Shown: positions 28,501 through 36,742 of the stretch, in pieces
How positions within the stretch are numbered: position 1 is the first letter of the stretch
Layout of the letters: each line of letters starts with the position of its first letter
Origin: Mesorhizobium sp. B2-4-15
GTDB lineage: Bacteria; Pseudomonadota; Alphaproteobacteria; Rhizobiales; Rhizobiaceae
DNA: 64,000 nt
Assembly: GCF_006658505.1 (NCBI RefSeq)
Contig: NZ_VFUZ01000011.1
Coordinates: forward strand, 117,468 to 181,467
Direction of reading: 5' to 3'
Made by a program: the position numbers and the translations under genes
The notes under the pieces: model-generated
The model's database searches: none
What the model saw: the letters and a program-made list of their open reading frames with translations, nothing else
Told to the model about the DNA's origin: nothing

Positions 28501-29130
28501 ATGGCCGATTTGTTCACCCTTTCCGCCCCTGACCTGGCGGCGCTTCTGTGCAGCCGCGTCTGCCACGACATCATCTCGCCGGTTGGCGCCATCAACAACG
28601 GGCTTGAACTGCTCGACGAAGGCGGCGCCGACGAAGACGCCATGCGGCTCATCCGCCAGAGCGCCAGGAATGCCTCGGCCCGCCTGCAGTTCGCCCGCAT
28701 CGCCTTTGGCGCGGCCGGTTCTGCTGGAATGCTGATCGACACCGGCGACGCCGAAGCCGTTGCCATTGCTTTCCTCAAGAATGAAAAGCCGGAGCTGACC
28801 TGGAAAGGGGCCCGCGCGCTGCTGCCCAAGAACAAGGTCAAGCTTCTGCTCAACCTGATTCTGGTCGCCAATGCCGCCATTCCGCGCGGCGGCAAGCTGG
28901 TCGTGACCCTCGAGAATCTCGAAACCGAGCCGCGCTTTTCCCTCTCGGCAAGCGGGCCGATGCTGCGCGTGCCGCCAAAATTCCTCGAACTGCATTCCGG
29001 GAACAAGCCGGAAGAGCCGATCGATGCGCATTCGGTACAGCCCTATTACACGCTGCTTCTGGCCCGTGAGGCCGGCATGGCGATATCGATCCACGCGACG
29101 GCGGAAGAAATCGTGCTTTCGGTAGCCTGA
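28501..29130 (+). CDS. chpT: Histidine phosphotransferase ChpT
   Basis: A 209-residue cell-cycle phosphotransferase that passes phosphate from the CckA kinase to CtrA and CpdR. The phospho-accepting His is H22 in CSRVCHDIISPVGAINNGLELL, the defining motif of ChpT. The C-terminal part is a degenerate HATPase-like domain (KNKVKLLLNLILVANAAIPRGG), as known for the family. ATG 28501 is chosen because the conserved region begins at MADLFTLSAPDLAALLCSR. ctrA lies 1.4 kb downstream on the other strand. Confidence 0.95.
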   Translation: MADLFTLSAPDLAALLCSRVCHDIISPVGAINNGLELLDEGGADEDAMRLIRQSARNASARLQFARIAFGAAGSAGMLIDTGDAEAVAIAFLKNEKPELTWKGARALLPKNKVKLLLNLILVANAAIPRGGKLVVTLENLETEPRFSLSASGPMLRVPPKFLELHSGNKPEEPIDAHSVQPYYTLLLAREAGMAISIHATAEEIVLSVA

Positions 29131-29377
29131 GTACCCGGCCGGTTCGACGGGAGCGCAAAGTATTTCAGCCGCGAAATATTGCCGCGACAGCTCGACCGGA
29201 AGCGTTGAGCTTTTCCTAAGTGGCGGCATCGAAGCATCCGCAAAGAAAAGCCTGTCGGATGGCATCTTTGCAAAAATTTTACCCAAAGGCTTTTCGGCTT
29301 CTTTACCGGATCGGTCTAGGATGCACACCAGATGCCCGACACGACCGGATTGCCCCAGGGCAAAAGAGGACCCGGAA

Positions 29378-29746
29378 ATGAAACGCTGCATGTTCGTCGA
29401 CGATTCAAGCGTCATCAGAAAGGTTGCAAAACGCATCCTGGGCGGTTCCGACATGATGGTCATCGAGGCAGCCAGCGGGCTTGATGCGCTGGAGATGTGC
29501 GCCGCCGACATGCCCGACATCATCATCGTCGACGGCGCCCTGCCGGATGTGCAGGCGGTTGACCTCATCCGCCGCGTGCGCGCCATGGAAAGCCCGATAA
29601 AGCCGCAGATCCTGATCTCGCTGGTCGAGCTCGATATCGCGTCGATCATGCGCGCCAAGCGCGCTGGTGCCCAGGGCTATCTGCTGAAGCCCTTCAATCG
29701 CCCGCAGCTGCTCGAGCGCTTCCGCACGCTGAAGATCGCCGCCTGA
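29378..29746 (+). CDS. Single-domain response regulator
   Basis: A 122-residue CheY-like receiver with no output domain. The acidic pair D8/D9, phospho-acceptor D52 (IIIVDGALPD) and K-P (LLKPFNRP) are visible. It sits between chpT and ctrA, so it may belong to the same phosphorelay, but it lacks the sequence of DivK or CpdR and I do not name it. Confidence 0.88.
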   Translation: MKRCMFVDDSSVIRKVAKRILGGSDMMVIEAASGLDALEMCAADMPDIIIVDGALPDVQAVDLIRRVRAMESPIKPQILISLVELDIASIMRAKRAGAQGYLLKPFNRPQLLERFRTLKIAA

Positions 29747-29802
29747 TTCGGCAGCAGCCCACCCTCATTGCCGACCCCACCTTATTGCCGGCTCACGACG
29801 CA

Positions 29803-29827
29803 AAAAACCCGGCCGGAGCCGGGTTTT
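29803..29827. terminator. Bidirectional terminator between the response regulator and ctrA
   Basis: An AAAAACCCGGC / GCCGGGTTTTT hairpin with a short CGGA loop, A-rich on the left and T-rich on the right, lies between two convergent genes. Confidence 0.92.
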
Positions 29828-29860
29828 TGTCGAATTGGATATTCGGGCCGCGCTCGCCGC

Positions 29861-30556
29861 TTAGGCGCTGACGCGGATGTCTTCGGGCTCGCGCAGCACA
29901 TAGCCGCGACCCCAGACCGTCTCGATGTAGTTCTGGCCACCGGAGGCGGCATCGAGCTTCTTGCGCAGCTTGCAGATGAAAACGTCGATGATCTTCAGTT
30001 CCGGCTCGTCCATGCCGCCATAGAGGTGGTTGAGGAACATTTCCTTGGTGAGCGTGGTGCCCTTGCGCAGCGAAAGCAGCTCCAGCATCTGGTATTCCTT
30101 GCCGGTGAGGTGCACGCGCTGGCCGCCGACTTCGACGGTCTTGGCGTCGAGGTTGACCACCAGGTCGCCGGTGGTGATGACCGACTGGGCGTGCCCCTTG
30201 GAGCGCCGCACGATGGCGTGGATGCGCGCCACCAGTTCGTCCTTGTGGAACGGCTTGGTCATATAGTCGTCGGCGCCGAAACCGAGGCCGCGTACCTTGT
30301 CCTCGATGCCGGCCATGCCGGAAAGGATGAGGATGGGCGTCTTCACCTTGGAGAGGCGGAGCGTTCTCAAGACCTCGTAGCCAGACATGTCGGGCAGGTT
30401 GAGGTCGAGAAGGATGATGTCATAGTCGTAGAGCTTGCCTAGATCGACGCCCTCTTCACCGAGGTCGGTGGTATAGACATTGAAACTTTCCGATTTCAGC
30501 ATCAGCTCGATGCTTTGTGCGGTTGCACTGTCATCTTCTATCAGCAGAACACGCAT
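29861..30556 (-). CDS. ctrA: Cell-cycle response regulator CtrA
   Basis: A 231-residue master cell-cycle regulator of Alphaproteobacteria. It has a receiver domain (1-120, phospho-acceptor D51 in [14 protein letters not shown]) and an OmpR/PhoB winged-helix domain (125-220, [13 protein letters not shown] and [17 protein letters not shown] recognition helix). Length and sequence match Brucella/Sinorhizobium CtrA nearly throughout. When phosphorylated by ChpT it binds TTAA-N7-TTAA boxes. The C-terminus ends in VSA rather than the Caulobacter AA degradation tag. Upstream lies a GANTC cluster. Confidence 0.98.
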   Translation of the reverse strand: MRVLLIEDDSATAQSIELMLKSESFNVYTTDLGEEGVDLGKLYDYDIILLDLNLPDMSGYEVLRTLRLSKVKTPILILSGMAGIEDKVRGLGFGADDYMTKPFHKDELVARIHAIVRRSKGHAQSVITTGDLVVNLDAKTVEVGGQRVHLTGKEYQMLELLSLRKGTTLTKEMFLNHLYGGMDEPELKIIDVFICKLRKKLDAASGGQNYIETVWGRGYVLREPEDIRVSA

Positions 30557-31007
30557 TTCATTCCCCTTTTCTGCTGCCGGACCATTTCACGACCCGTTGT
30601 GCCCCGGAGCAGTGGTTGCCTTGTGCAGAGGCTGCCATCGAATGGTTAACAAATCCTAATTTCCCGTCCATGACGGTATCAGATTTTTTAACCTCTTTCT
30701 ACACCCTCTTGAATCTAATAATGAATCACGGACCCAAATTCCTAATGCAACACATTAACAACCTGGACTAAGCGACTCCAGGGACTCATCGACGCGCCTT
30801 CGCTTCGGCGGCCGGAATTTTTACCCGGCCTTAAGTCCTGACCCGTATGATTAACAATGCCCGTAAACGAATGGTTACCGTCGGCAAAAAACCTTAGGGT
30901 TTTGTTTCCCATAGTGCGGGGAAAGCCGGTGGACACGGGCAGCGCTTGGGCCTTTCCAAGTGGTTTGGACGATATTTGCGGGTGTGCGTTTCCGGGAGTA
31001 CCGAATC
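30557..31007. promoter_or_regulatory. ctrA / FliJ-like gene divergent promoter region
   Basis: About 450 bases without a gene. It is AT-rich compared with its surroundings and holds a GANTC cluster (30711-30787), a further GANTC at 31003-31007, and several TTAA half-sites (near 30645, 30688, 30755 and 30850). This is the expected layout of a CtrA- and CcrM-controlled promoter. Confidence 0.65.
30711..30787. promoter_or_regulatory. Cluster of four GANTC (CcrM methylation) sites upstream of ctrA
   Basis: GAATC 30711-30715, GAATC 30723-30727, GACTC 30774-30778 and GACTC 30783-30787. GANTC is normally sparse (about one per 256 bases by chance or fewer). Methylation-sensitive ctrA promoters with GANTC are known in Caulobacter and Brucella. 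Confidence 0.7.
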
Positions 31008-31385
31008 ATGAAGTCACGTGAAAACCTCGTTCGGCTGAAACAGTTTCAGGTGAATGAGAAGCGGCGGCAGCTGCTGCAGCTCGACATGATGATCGCCGAG
31101 TTCGAGCGCATGGCCGTCGAACTGGAGCTTCAGATCACCGCCGAGGAAAAGAAAGCCGGCATCACCGACATCAATCATTTCGCCTATCCGACCTTCGCCA
31201 AGGCGGCGCGCTTGCGCCGCGACAACCTCAGAAACTCGCAGAGCGACCTCGCCCAACAGCGAAGCGCCGCCGAATCATTACTCGGCGAAGCTGAAGCGGA
31301 GCTTTCCAAGGCTGAAATGCTGGAATCGCGCGACACCAAGATCCGCGACGCAGAAACCGGCGGCCGCAGCGCGATGATCGGCTGA
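31008..31385 (+). CDS. FliJ-like coiled-coil protein (flagellar export type)
   Basis: A 125-residue, almost wholly alpha-helical coiled-coil protein (ENLVRLKQFQVNEKRRQLLQLDMMIAEFERMAVELE, then ARLRRDNLRNSQSDLAQQRSAAESLLGEAEAEL). The pattern resembles FliJ, the flagellar export chaperone/ATPase stalk, which is found next to ctrA in several Rhizobiales. No other flagellar gene is in the window. ATG 31008 has GGGAG upstream. Confidence 0.72.
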   Translation: MKSRENLVRLKQFQVNEKRRQLLQLDMMIAEFERMAVELELQITAEEKKAGITDINHFAYPTFAKAARLRRDNLRNSQSDLAQQRSAAESLLGEAEAELSKAEMLESRDTKIRDAETGGRSAMIG

Positions 31386-31576
31386 AGCGGCCGGAATCCG
31401 CACCGTCGGGCCCGCCCGGCCGGTGCGCGGCTCCGCGCGGTTCTTGAGGGCGACCTCGAACCGGCTCCGGCCGAATTGCCGTGGAAGATCTCCGGTCTAA
31501 GCGGCCCATTCCCCCTCATTTGCGGCAATCGCCCTTGCACGGGCATCCTTGATGTCCGGCGCGTGCTGTTCGGCCC

Positions 31577-31711
31577 ATGAAGGCCAAGGCCAGCGCTGAG
31601 GGCACTAGGGTCGAGCGCATGTCGGTCGTGCCCGACCGCGAAGGCCTCGCCGGTGCCGCCCACGCCTTCCTGGCCACCAAGCCGATTGGCAAGGTGGTGC
31701 TGGCGGTCTGA
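31577..31711 (+). pseudogene. Remnant of a zinc-type alcohol dehydrogenase/quinone oxidoreductase C-terminus
   Basis: A 44-codon frame reads GTRVERMSVVPDREGLAG followed directly by AAHAFLATKPIGKVVLAV and a stop. These are two conserved C-terminal blocks of MDR-family quinone reductases, but the intervening stretch (usually about 20 residues, GKL..VERVFPL) is missing and no N-terminal domain precedes it. I read it as a decayed fragment in the 416-base gap between the FliJ-like gene and sciP. The rest of the gap shows no gene. Confidence 0.45.
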
Positions 31712-31763
31712 CCGCCAGAAGGCGCGCTTCCAGTAATGAAGAATCGCGATGGAAAACAAAAGA

Positions 31764-31785
31764 GCGCGGAGTCCGCGCCCCTTTT
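31764..31785. terminator. Terminator of sciP (possibly bidirectional)
   Basis: A GCGCGGA-TCCGCGC palindrome (31764-31778) is followed on the plus strand by five T. On the minus strand, the direction of sciP, it is followed by a CTCTTTTGTTTT tract. Confidence 0.75.
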
Positions 31786-31801
31786 TCCAAACTCTCTACA
31801 G

Positions 31802-32077
31802 TCAGTGCCGGTATTGCTGGATGCGGGTGGTGCGCAGCCCGGCGAGGCCGTATTCGTCGATCGACGCCTGCCAAGACAGGAATTCCTCGGTGGTCAGCTT
31901 GTAGCGCTGGCATGCCTCTTCAAGGCTCAAAAGCCCGCCGCGCACCGCCGCAACCACTTCCGCCTTGCGCCGGATAACCCAGCGACGCGTGTTCGTCGGC
32001 GGCAGATCGGCGATCGTAAGTGGGCTGCCGTCGGGCCCGATAACATATTTAACTCTAGGTCTAACCAGATCGGTCAT
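31802..32077 (-). CDS. sciP: DUF1153 protein SciP, CtrA-inhibitory factor
   Basis: A 91-residue helix-turn-helix protein (VKYVIGPDGSPLTIADLPP, TRRWVIRRKAEVVAAVRGGL, LEEACQRYKLTTEEFLSWQ). It matches the DUF1153 family, whose Caulobacter member SciP binds CtrA and blocks its activation of target promoters. It is the third CtrA-pathway gene within 3.6 kb. A CtrA-like box lies upstream. Confidence 0.92.
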   Translation of the reverse strand: MTDLVRPRVKYVIGPDGSPLTIADLPPTNTRRWVIRRKAEVVAAVRGGLLSLEEACQRYKLTTEEFLSWQASIDEYGLAGLRTTRIQQYRH

Positions 32078-32133
32078 CGTACTCTCTACAAAAACATCAA
32101 AGACCCAATCCCCGCCACGTTACCGCCACAGCT

Positions 32134-32148
32134 TTAAAAATTGCCTAA
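32134..32148 (-). promoter_or_regulatory. CtrA-like box TTAA-N7-CTAA upstream of sciP
   Basis: TTAA (32134-32137), seven bases, CTAA (32145-32148), one mismatch from consensus, 57 bases before the sciP start. sciP is a CtrA target in Caulobacter, which fits. Confidence 0.45.
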
Positions 32149-32364
32149 GCAGTCCCTAATGACTAGGTAAGGATCGTGAACGCGGCGTTAGTCTTTTCGC
32201 AAGCATTTGAAACATCCGGCTGCAAGCCTTGAATCGGCTGAGGAAACCTGTCCGCTCTCGGCATTGGCCACATCCAGTGAATCGCCCCGCAAGCTGGCGC
32301 CGTGGGAAAGCTTGACCTATATTCTCGACATTGGCATTGAGGCGCCGCGCAGAATGAAAGCATC

Positions 32365-33555
32365 ATGAACAGTCTCGATCTTCCCGGACATCCCGAAAAT
32401 ACCCGCATCGTGGTCGCCATGTCGGGCGGCGTGGATTCGTCCGTGGTCGCCGGCCTGTTGAAGCGCGAGGGCTATGATGTCGTCGGCGTCACCTTGCAGC
32501 TTTACGATCATGGTGCTGCGACCCACCGGGCCGGCTCCTGCTGCGCCGGGCAGGACATCGACGATGCCCGCCGCGTCTCCGAAACACTGGGCATTCCCCA
32601 CTATGTGCTCGATTACGAGGAGCGCTTCCGCAAGGCGGTCATCGATCCCTTTGCCGAAAGCTATGTCGCCGGCGAGACCCCGATTCCTTGCGTCTCCTGC
32701 AACCAGACAGTGAAGTTCGCCGATCTCCTGGCCACCGCCAAGGAGCTGGGCGCCGATGCGCTCGCCACTGGCCACTATATCCGCTCCGGCGCCAATGGCG
32801 CGCACCGTGCGCTGTTCCGGCCGGTCGATGCCGACCGTGACCAGAGTTATTTCCTGTTCGCCACCACGCAGGCGCAGATCGACTATCTGCGCTTTCCGCT
32901 CGGTGGCCTGTCGAAGCCGCAGGTCCGCGCCATTGCCGAGGAGATGGGGCTCACGGTGGCTGCCAAGCAGGACAGCCAGGACATCTGCTTCGTGCCGCAG
33001 GGCAAATATTCCGACATTATCGCCAAGCTGAAGCCGGCGGCCGCCAATCCGGGCGACATCGTCCACATCGACGGCCGCGTGCTTGGCCGTCATGAAGGCA
33101 TCCTGCGCTACACGATCGGCCAGCGCCGCGGCATCGGCATCGCGTCCGGCGAGCCGCTCTATGTCGTCCATCTCGACGCCGAACGGGCTCGCGTCGTGGT
33201 CGGTCCGCGCGAGGCGCTGGAGACGCACAAGATCTACCTGCGCAACATGAACTGGCTTGGCGACGGACCTCTGGCCGATGTCCCCGCCGGCGGCCTCGAG
33301 CTGTTCGCCAAGGTCCGCTCGACCAGACCGCCACGTCCCGCGGTGCTGCGCCATGAGGCTGGCGTGACCTCGGTCGAACTGGCCGATGGCGAGTCCGGCA
33401 TCGCGCCCGGACAGGCTTGCGTGCTCTATTCCGACGATGGCAACGAGGCCCGTGTCTTCGGCGGCGGCTTCATCGAGCGCTCCGAGCGCGGCGCCGAGGC
33501 CGAAGCCATGCTGAGCCGGCTCGCCGCGCAGCCAGCGCGGGTTCCCGCCGAATAG
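32365..33555 (+). CDS. mnmA: tRNA-uridine 2-sulfurtransferase MnmA
   Basis: A 396-residue enzyme that thiolates U34 of Lys, Glu and Gln tRNAs. The PP-loop [10 protein letters not shown] (about 19-28), the catalytic Cys C109 in PCVSCN and the second active-site Cys C208 in [13 protein letters not shown] are all present, as is the tRNA-binding IGQRRGIG segment (about 251). The C-terminal beta-barrel domain completes the family's usual length. It appears to be monocistronic. Confidence 0.97.
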   Translation: MNSLDLPGHPENTRIVVAMSGGVDSSVVAGLLKREGYDVVGVTLQLYDHGAATHRAGSCCAGQDIDDARRVSETLGIPHYVLDYEERFRKAVIDPFAESYVAGETPIPCVSCNQTVKFADLLATAKELGADALATGHYIRSGANGAHRALFRPVDADRDQSYFLFATTQAQIDYLRFPLGGLSKPQVRAIAEEMGLTVAAKQDSQDICFVPQGKYSDIIAKLKPAAANPGDIVHIDGRVLGRHEGILRYTIGQRRGIGIASGEPLYVVHLDAERARVVVGPREALETHKIYLRNMNWLGDGPLADVPAGGLELFAKVRSTRPPRPAVLRHEAGVTSVELADGESGIAPGQACVLYSDDGNEARVFGGGFIERSERGAEAEAMLSRLAAQPARVPAE

Positions 33556-33621
33556 GACGCTATCCTCTCAGCGGCCGTGCGAAATCCGCTCTGGCCGCCA
33601 GGGCAGAATTTCCAAACGGTC

Positions 33622-34587
33622 TCAGGATTTGGACTTGGTGTGGGTGACCGTGCCCGCTGTCAGGATGCGCAACACCCTGATCGCTTCCTCGCCGCTGGTG
33701 CGCGGTTCGGCCCGCGTCTCGATGCACTGGATGAAATGCTCCAGTTCGCGCGTCAGCGGCATGCCTTGCGCCACCGCGACATAGGAGGGCTCGTTGGTGG
33801 TGAACGCCCATTGGCCGCTGTCCTGCCAGACCGCGTGGCGGTAGACGGCAAGCTTGCGCTCCCACGGCTCGACATCGTCGAACACCGCCATCGCCTTGGT
33901 GCCGACCACGGTCAGCCGCCGCTCGCGATAGGGGTTGAGCCGCGACGTGAAAAGATGGCTGCGCAGGCCGTTGGGAAAGCGCATGTGCAGATGCGCGAAA
34001 TCGCTGAGGTTGTCGAGCAGCGCCGCGCCCTCGCCGCGCACCTCGATCGGCTCTGTGCCGGTGATCGCCAGGATCATCGACAGATCGTGCGGCGCCAGGT
34101 CCCACAGCGCGTCGTTCTCGGTATGGAACTTGCCGAGGCCGAGCCGATGCGAATGGATGTAGCGGACCTCGCCGAGTTCGCCATTGTCGATCAGCCCCTT
34201 CAACGTCTCGAAGGCGGGATGGAAACGCAGGACATGGCCAACCATGAAGACGCGGCCATTGTCCCTGGCCGCCTGCACGGAGCGCTCGGCGTCCGGCACC
34301 GTCAGCGCGATCGGCTTTTCCACCAGCACGTCCTTGCCGCTCTCGACGGCCCGCACGGAAAGAGCGGCATGGAACTGCGGCGGCAAGGCCATGACGATGG
34401 CGTCGATATCGTCGCGGACGAACAGTTGGTCGGGCTGGATCGCCAGGCAGTCCTGTTCGCTGGCAAAGCCTTCGGCGCGGGCTCGGTTGGCGTCGGAAAC
34501 CGCATGCAGCGCGCCGAGCGCCTTGAGGGTGCGGATGTGGTTGCTGCCCCAGTATCCGCAACCGAGGACTGCAATGCGCGGCTTCAT
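33622..34587 (-). CDS. Gfo/Idh/MocA-family oxidoreductase
   Basis: A 321-residue NAD(P)-dependent sugar or cyclitol dehydrogenase. The Rossmann motif GCGYWGSNHIRTL (about 8-20), the EKP motif (VLVEKPIALT, about 91) and the catalytic DLAPHDLSMIL (His-containing, about 171-181) are clear. The family oxidises sugars such as UDP-GlcNAcA or inositols; HSHRLGLGKFHTENDALWDL resembles the UDP-sugar 3-dehydrogenase (WlbA/WbpB) subgroup. The stop lies 66 bases from the mnmA stop, and the genes are convergent. Confidence 0.88.
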   Translation of the reverse strand: MKPRIAVLGCGYWGSNHIRTLKALGALHAVSDANRARAEGFASEQDCLAIQPDQLFVRDDIDAIVMALPPQFHAALSVRAVESGKDVLVEKPIALTVPDAERSVQAARDNGRVFMVGHVLRFHPAFETLKGLIDNGELGEVRYIHSHRLGLGKFHTENDALWDLAPHDLSMILAITGTEPIEVRGEGAALLDNLSDFAHLHMRFPNGLRSHLFTSRLNPYRERRLTVVGTKAMAVFDDVEPWERKLAVYRHAVWQDSGQWAFTTNEPSYVAVAQGMPLTRELEHFIQCIETRAEPRTSGEEAIRVLRILTAGTVTHTKSKS

Positions 34588-34730
34588 CTGTTTTTCAAAC
34601 TCTAAAAACTCGTGGCCGAGACATAGCGACGTGCCCCTTCGAACTCAACCCCGGCGGTTGCAACCAAATGGCCACGCGGCAAAGCTTTTTCGGCAATGAG
34701 AATATGCGCCGATATAGAATGCTTCGAAGC

Positions 34731-34759
34731 TTGACAGGCTCGCCCTCCCAACCTTATAT
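34731..34759 (+). promoter_or_regulatory. Sigma70-type promoter of tRNA-Met
   Basis: TTGACA (34731-34736), a 17-base spacer, TTATAT (34754-34759), about 70 bases before the tRNA. Both boxes are near consensus. Confidence 0.75.
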
Positions 34760-34829
34760 CCGCGCGACCTTGGCGAACGCCTCGAACTGCCTTTCGATTT
34801 AAGGTGGATTTCGGGCCTTTCGCCGCCCT

Positions 34830-34906
34830 GGCGGGGTAGCTCAGTTGGTTAGAGCACGGGAATCATAATCCTGGGGTCGGGGGTTCAAGTCCCTCTCCCG
34901 CTACCA
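34830..34906 (+). tRNA. tRNA-Met (anticodon CAT), elongator type
   Basis: A 77-base cloverleaf. Acceptor GGCGGGG/TCCCGCT (G-U ends), D arm GCTC-AGTTGGTTA-GAGC, anticodon stem CGGGA/TCCTG with loop ATCATAA (anticodon CAT), T arm GGGGG-TTCAAGT-CCCTC, and an encoded CCA end. A first base that pairs only weakly fits elongator better than initiator features; tRNA-Ile(k2C) with the same anticodon is the alternative. Confidence 0.9.
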
Positions 34907-35017
34907 AAATTTTCTAATATATTCAGAGGCTTACGCTGAGAGGGCGACCATAACCATGGCCGCCCCTTTCACGAGGCATATTGGCTTGTGCGGGTGGCGG
35001 CCTGCCCCTGAGAGGGG

Positions 35018-35203
35018 TCAGTTCAGCTGGTGTTTTTTCCTGATGTTGATGGCCTTCTCGAGACGGCGGGCCTGTTCCAACATGCGCGGCGGCACATCCT
35101 CATCCTTGAGCGTATCCAACGCCGTATCCATTTTCAGGGCGATGATCGCAGCCCTTGGGTTCTCGTGGTTCAATTTGGGGGCTTCACGGGTTTTTCGTGC
35201 CAT
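35018..35203 (-). CDS. Small charged hypothetical protein
   Basis: A 61-residue frame (MARKTREAPKLNHENPRAAI, then MDTALDTLKDEDVPPRMLEQARRLEKAINI) with an AGGCGG about 5 bases before ATG 35203. It is predicted helical and hydrophilic. Longer starts at 35231 or 35323 are possible but less well supported. No family is recognised. Confidence 0.45.
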   Translation of the reverse strand: MARKTREAPKLNHENPRAAIIALKMDTALDTLKDEDVPPRMLEQARRLEKAINIRKKHQLN

Positions 35204-35595
35204 TGCCGCCGCCTGACATTTGTTGGCCATCGACCCTAACCCATTGACGAACAAATAGTTCCAATCGCCAGAACAAGGCCATCTCGCAACTTCCGCGACA
35301 AGGCGTTTGTCCCGTCCAGACAAAGCAGGACGACAGGCTGGATGCGTGCCGGCAAGCTTCAGTCTTTATGGCCATGGTCATCCGCCTCAAATCGTTGTCG
35401 GAATTGGAACATTCGGCCCCCCCAGCCTGTTGGAAAGACGCGCTTCAGGGATGAGGCCGCACCGAGCGCGGATCGACAGCCGCCAATAAGGCTCCGGCAG
35501 CGTTGGAAGCCATCCAGGGCAGCGGGCCGAAAAATAGCGCCCGGTGAGCGTGTCACGTCTCGCCGCCATGGCCGGAATGCAAGGAGACGCCACCG
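35204..35595. other. Intergenic region with a stress promoter
   Basis: No convincing gene in 392 bases. It holds one GGAAC-N19-TT site (35406-35431) pointing right toward the small membrane protein gene. Confidence 0.55.
35406..35431 (+). promoter_or_regulatory. Candidate EcfG/RpoE2 promoter (GGAAC-N19-TT)
   Basis: GGAAC 35406-35410, 19 bases, TT 35430-35431, 165 bases before the small membrane protein at 35596. Known general-stress promoters of S. meliloti RpoE2 are GGAAC-N18/19-TT. Confidence 0.5.
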
Positions 35596-35760
35596 ATGTT
35601 GGAGAGTAACCTTTGGCTGGTCGTCGTAGCTGGTGGCCCCGTTTTGCTTGCAATCCTGCTGGTCTTTGTGTTGCTCACGCGGCGGCGGCGAGGACCCGCC
35701 GAGCGTCAGGCGAGCAAGCAGGCCACGGAACGCCTGTACGACGAAGACAAGAGGCCTTGA
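35596..35760 (+). CDS. Small single-span membrane protein (54 residues)
   Basis: MLESNLWLVVVAGGPVLLA begins a hydrophobic helix (about 6-28), followed by a basic RRRR stop-transfer signal and a charged tail ending YDEDKRP. AAGGAGA (from 35580) is well placed before ATG 35596. It is probably an inner-membrane stress protein, given the GGAAC-type promoter upstream and the neighbours. The function is unknown. Confidence 0.72.
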   Translation: MLESNLWLVVVAGGPVLLAILLVFVLLTRRRRGPAERQASKQATERLYDEDKRP

Positions 35761-35831
35761 AGACAGGCGGCCTTGATGGTTCTGAGGCGTCCGGCGGAGT
35801 AACGGGCCCGGTGTCGATCCCAACTTTGTCC

Positions 35832-35856
35832 GGAACATCCCCGATAGATCAAGGTT
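35832..35856 (+). promoter_or_regulatory. Candidate EcfG/RpoE2 promoter (GGAAC-N18-TT)
   Basis: GGAAC 35832-35836, 18 bases, TT 35855-35856, 42 bases before the Gly/Thr-rich secreted protein gene. Confidence 0.65.
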
Positions 35857-35898
35857 GGGGGATGTCGCAATCGAGCGATCAACGTAGGAGATACTCCA

Positions 35899-36192
35899 AT
35901 GATCAAACTTCTCTCAGCATCGGTATTTGCCATCGTCCTTGCGACTTCGGCCATGGCGCAATCCAACGGCACCGGGAGTGGCACCGGCACAAACACTGGG
36001 TCCGGCGGCACCACCGCGGGCAGCGGGACCGGGACTGGCACCGGCAGCGGAAATACGGATACCAATGCCACCAATTCGACGACGAATTCCAACGGAATGT
36101 CCGATCGTTGCAAGGACGCCGCAGGCAATGATATCGACAACAACACCGCCACTGGCAATACCACGTCGAACATGCAGAATTGCAACAAGTAG
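35899..36192 (+). CDS. Exported Gly/Thr/Ser/Asn-rich low-complexity protein
   Basis: A 97-residue protein with a Sec signal peptide (KLLSASVFAIVLATSAMAQ, cleavage after AMA-Q). About 45 residues of G/T/S/N repeats (GTGSGTGTN type) follow, then a short tail with two Cys (DRCKDAAGNDID and MQNCNK) that may form a disulfide. GTAGGAGA precedes ATG 35899. The low-complexity region is hydrophilic and probably disordered. It stands 42 bases from a GGAAC-N18-TT promoter, suggesting stress induction. Confidence 0.8.
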   Translation: MIKLLSASVFAIVLATSAMAQSNGTGSGTGTNTGSGGTTAGSGTGTGTGSGNTDTNATNSTTNSNGMSDRCKDAAGNDIDNNTATGNTTSNMQNCNK

Positions 36193-36236
36193 CGCCGTGC
36201 AGGCGCCGCTATGCATGGAACTGATACGCACGAGCA

Positions 36237-36271
36237 AGGCCCGCCGGGACTAGGCGGGCCTCCTAATTTTT
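36237..36271 (+). terminator. Rho-independent terminator
   Basis: AGGCCCGCC (36237-36245) pairs with GGCGGGCCT (36253-36261), followed by CCTAATTTTT, after the low-complexity protein gene. Confidence 0.88.
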
Positions 36272-36272
36272 A

Positions 36273-36320
36273 ATCCTGTTCCAATCTTGATGGACATCCT
36301 GTTCCAATCTCTTGATGGAC
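36273..36320 (+). repeat. Tandem duplication of about 24 bp
   Basis: ATCCTGTTCCAATC..TTGATGGAC occurs at 36273-36295 and again at 36296-36320, the second with a two-base TC insertion. It lies just after the terminator. Confidence 0.8.
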
Positions 36321-36361
36321 GTCGAGGCGAGCCCGAAGCCGAGGACCGGGTCGACTTCGCG

Positions 36362-36676
36362 TCAGTCCTTCACATAGGCTCCAGCTTGCCGGCCACCCTT
36401 CGCCGCCTTGGCGTCCTTGGAATGTTCGGCGATCGAAGGACCTGCTCCGGAAGTCTTCTCCGTCGCCGGACTGGGCGTCGGCTGCCGCCGGGGGTTCTGG
36501 CCGTCCGACTGGTGAGTCTCGTCCTCCACTTGCCCGCTCGGACGGGTAAGTCCCATTCCGCTGGCGGGCTTTTTATTCCCAGCGGCATCCTGGGAGAACT
36601 GATCGGAGGGATCCGCGTCGGTGTTGGCGGGATACTTCGTGGCCCTTGTTTCACGGCGGTTTTTCTCTTCATTCAT
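36362..36676 (-). CDS. Hydrophilic small stress-type protein
   Basis: A 104-residue, strongly hydrophilic, probably disordered protein (MNEEKNRRETRATKYPANTD, ending AGAYVKD) without hydrophobic core or Cys. TTGGAGA lies before ATG 36676, and a minus-strand GGAAC-N18-TT promoter is 42 bases upstream. Composition and context suggest a hydrophilin-like stress protein; no family is recognised. Confidence 0.68.
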   Translation of the reverse strand: MNEEKNRRETRATKYPANTDADPSDQFSQDAAGNKKPASGMGLTRPSGQVEDETHQSDGQNPRRQPTPSPATEKTSGAGPSIAEHSKDAKAAKGGRQAGAYVKD

Positions 36677-36717
36677 GACCAGTCTCCAATTGAGTGATGA
36701 GTGACCCGATGAAGAAT

Positions 36718-36742
36718 AATCCCGCTGTCGGAAGAGGGTTCC
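36718..36742 (-). promoter_or_regulatory. Candidate EcfG/RpoE2 promoter (GGAAC-N18-TT), minus strand
   Basis: On the minus strand GGAAC is at 36742-36738 and TT at 36719-36718, directed at the hydrophilic protein gene starting at 36676. Confidence 0.65.

Noticed and set aside
28233..28532. A 99-codon plus-strand frame before chpT
   Set aside because: No plausible ribosome site, composition unlike neighbouring proteins, and it overlaps the chpT start. Treated as promoter region.
31386..31576. GC-rich palindromes after the FliJ-like gene as a terminator
   Set aside because: Stems such as GGCCCGCCCGGCC lack a following T tract, so I cannot support a terminator.
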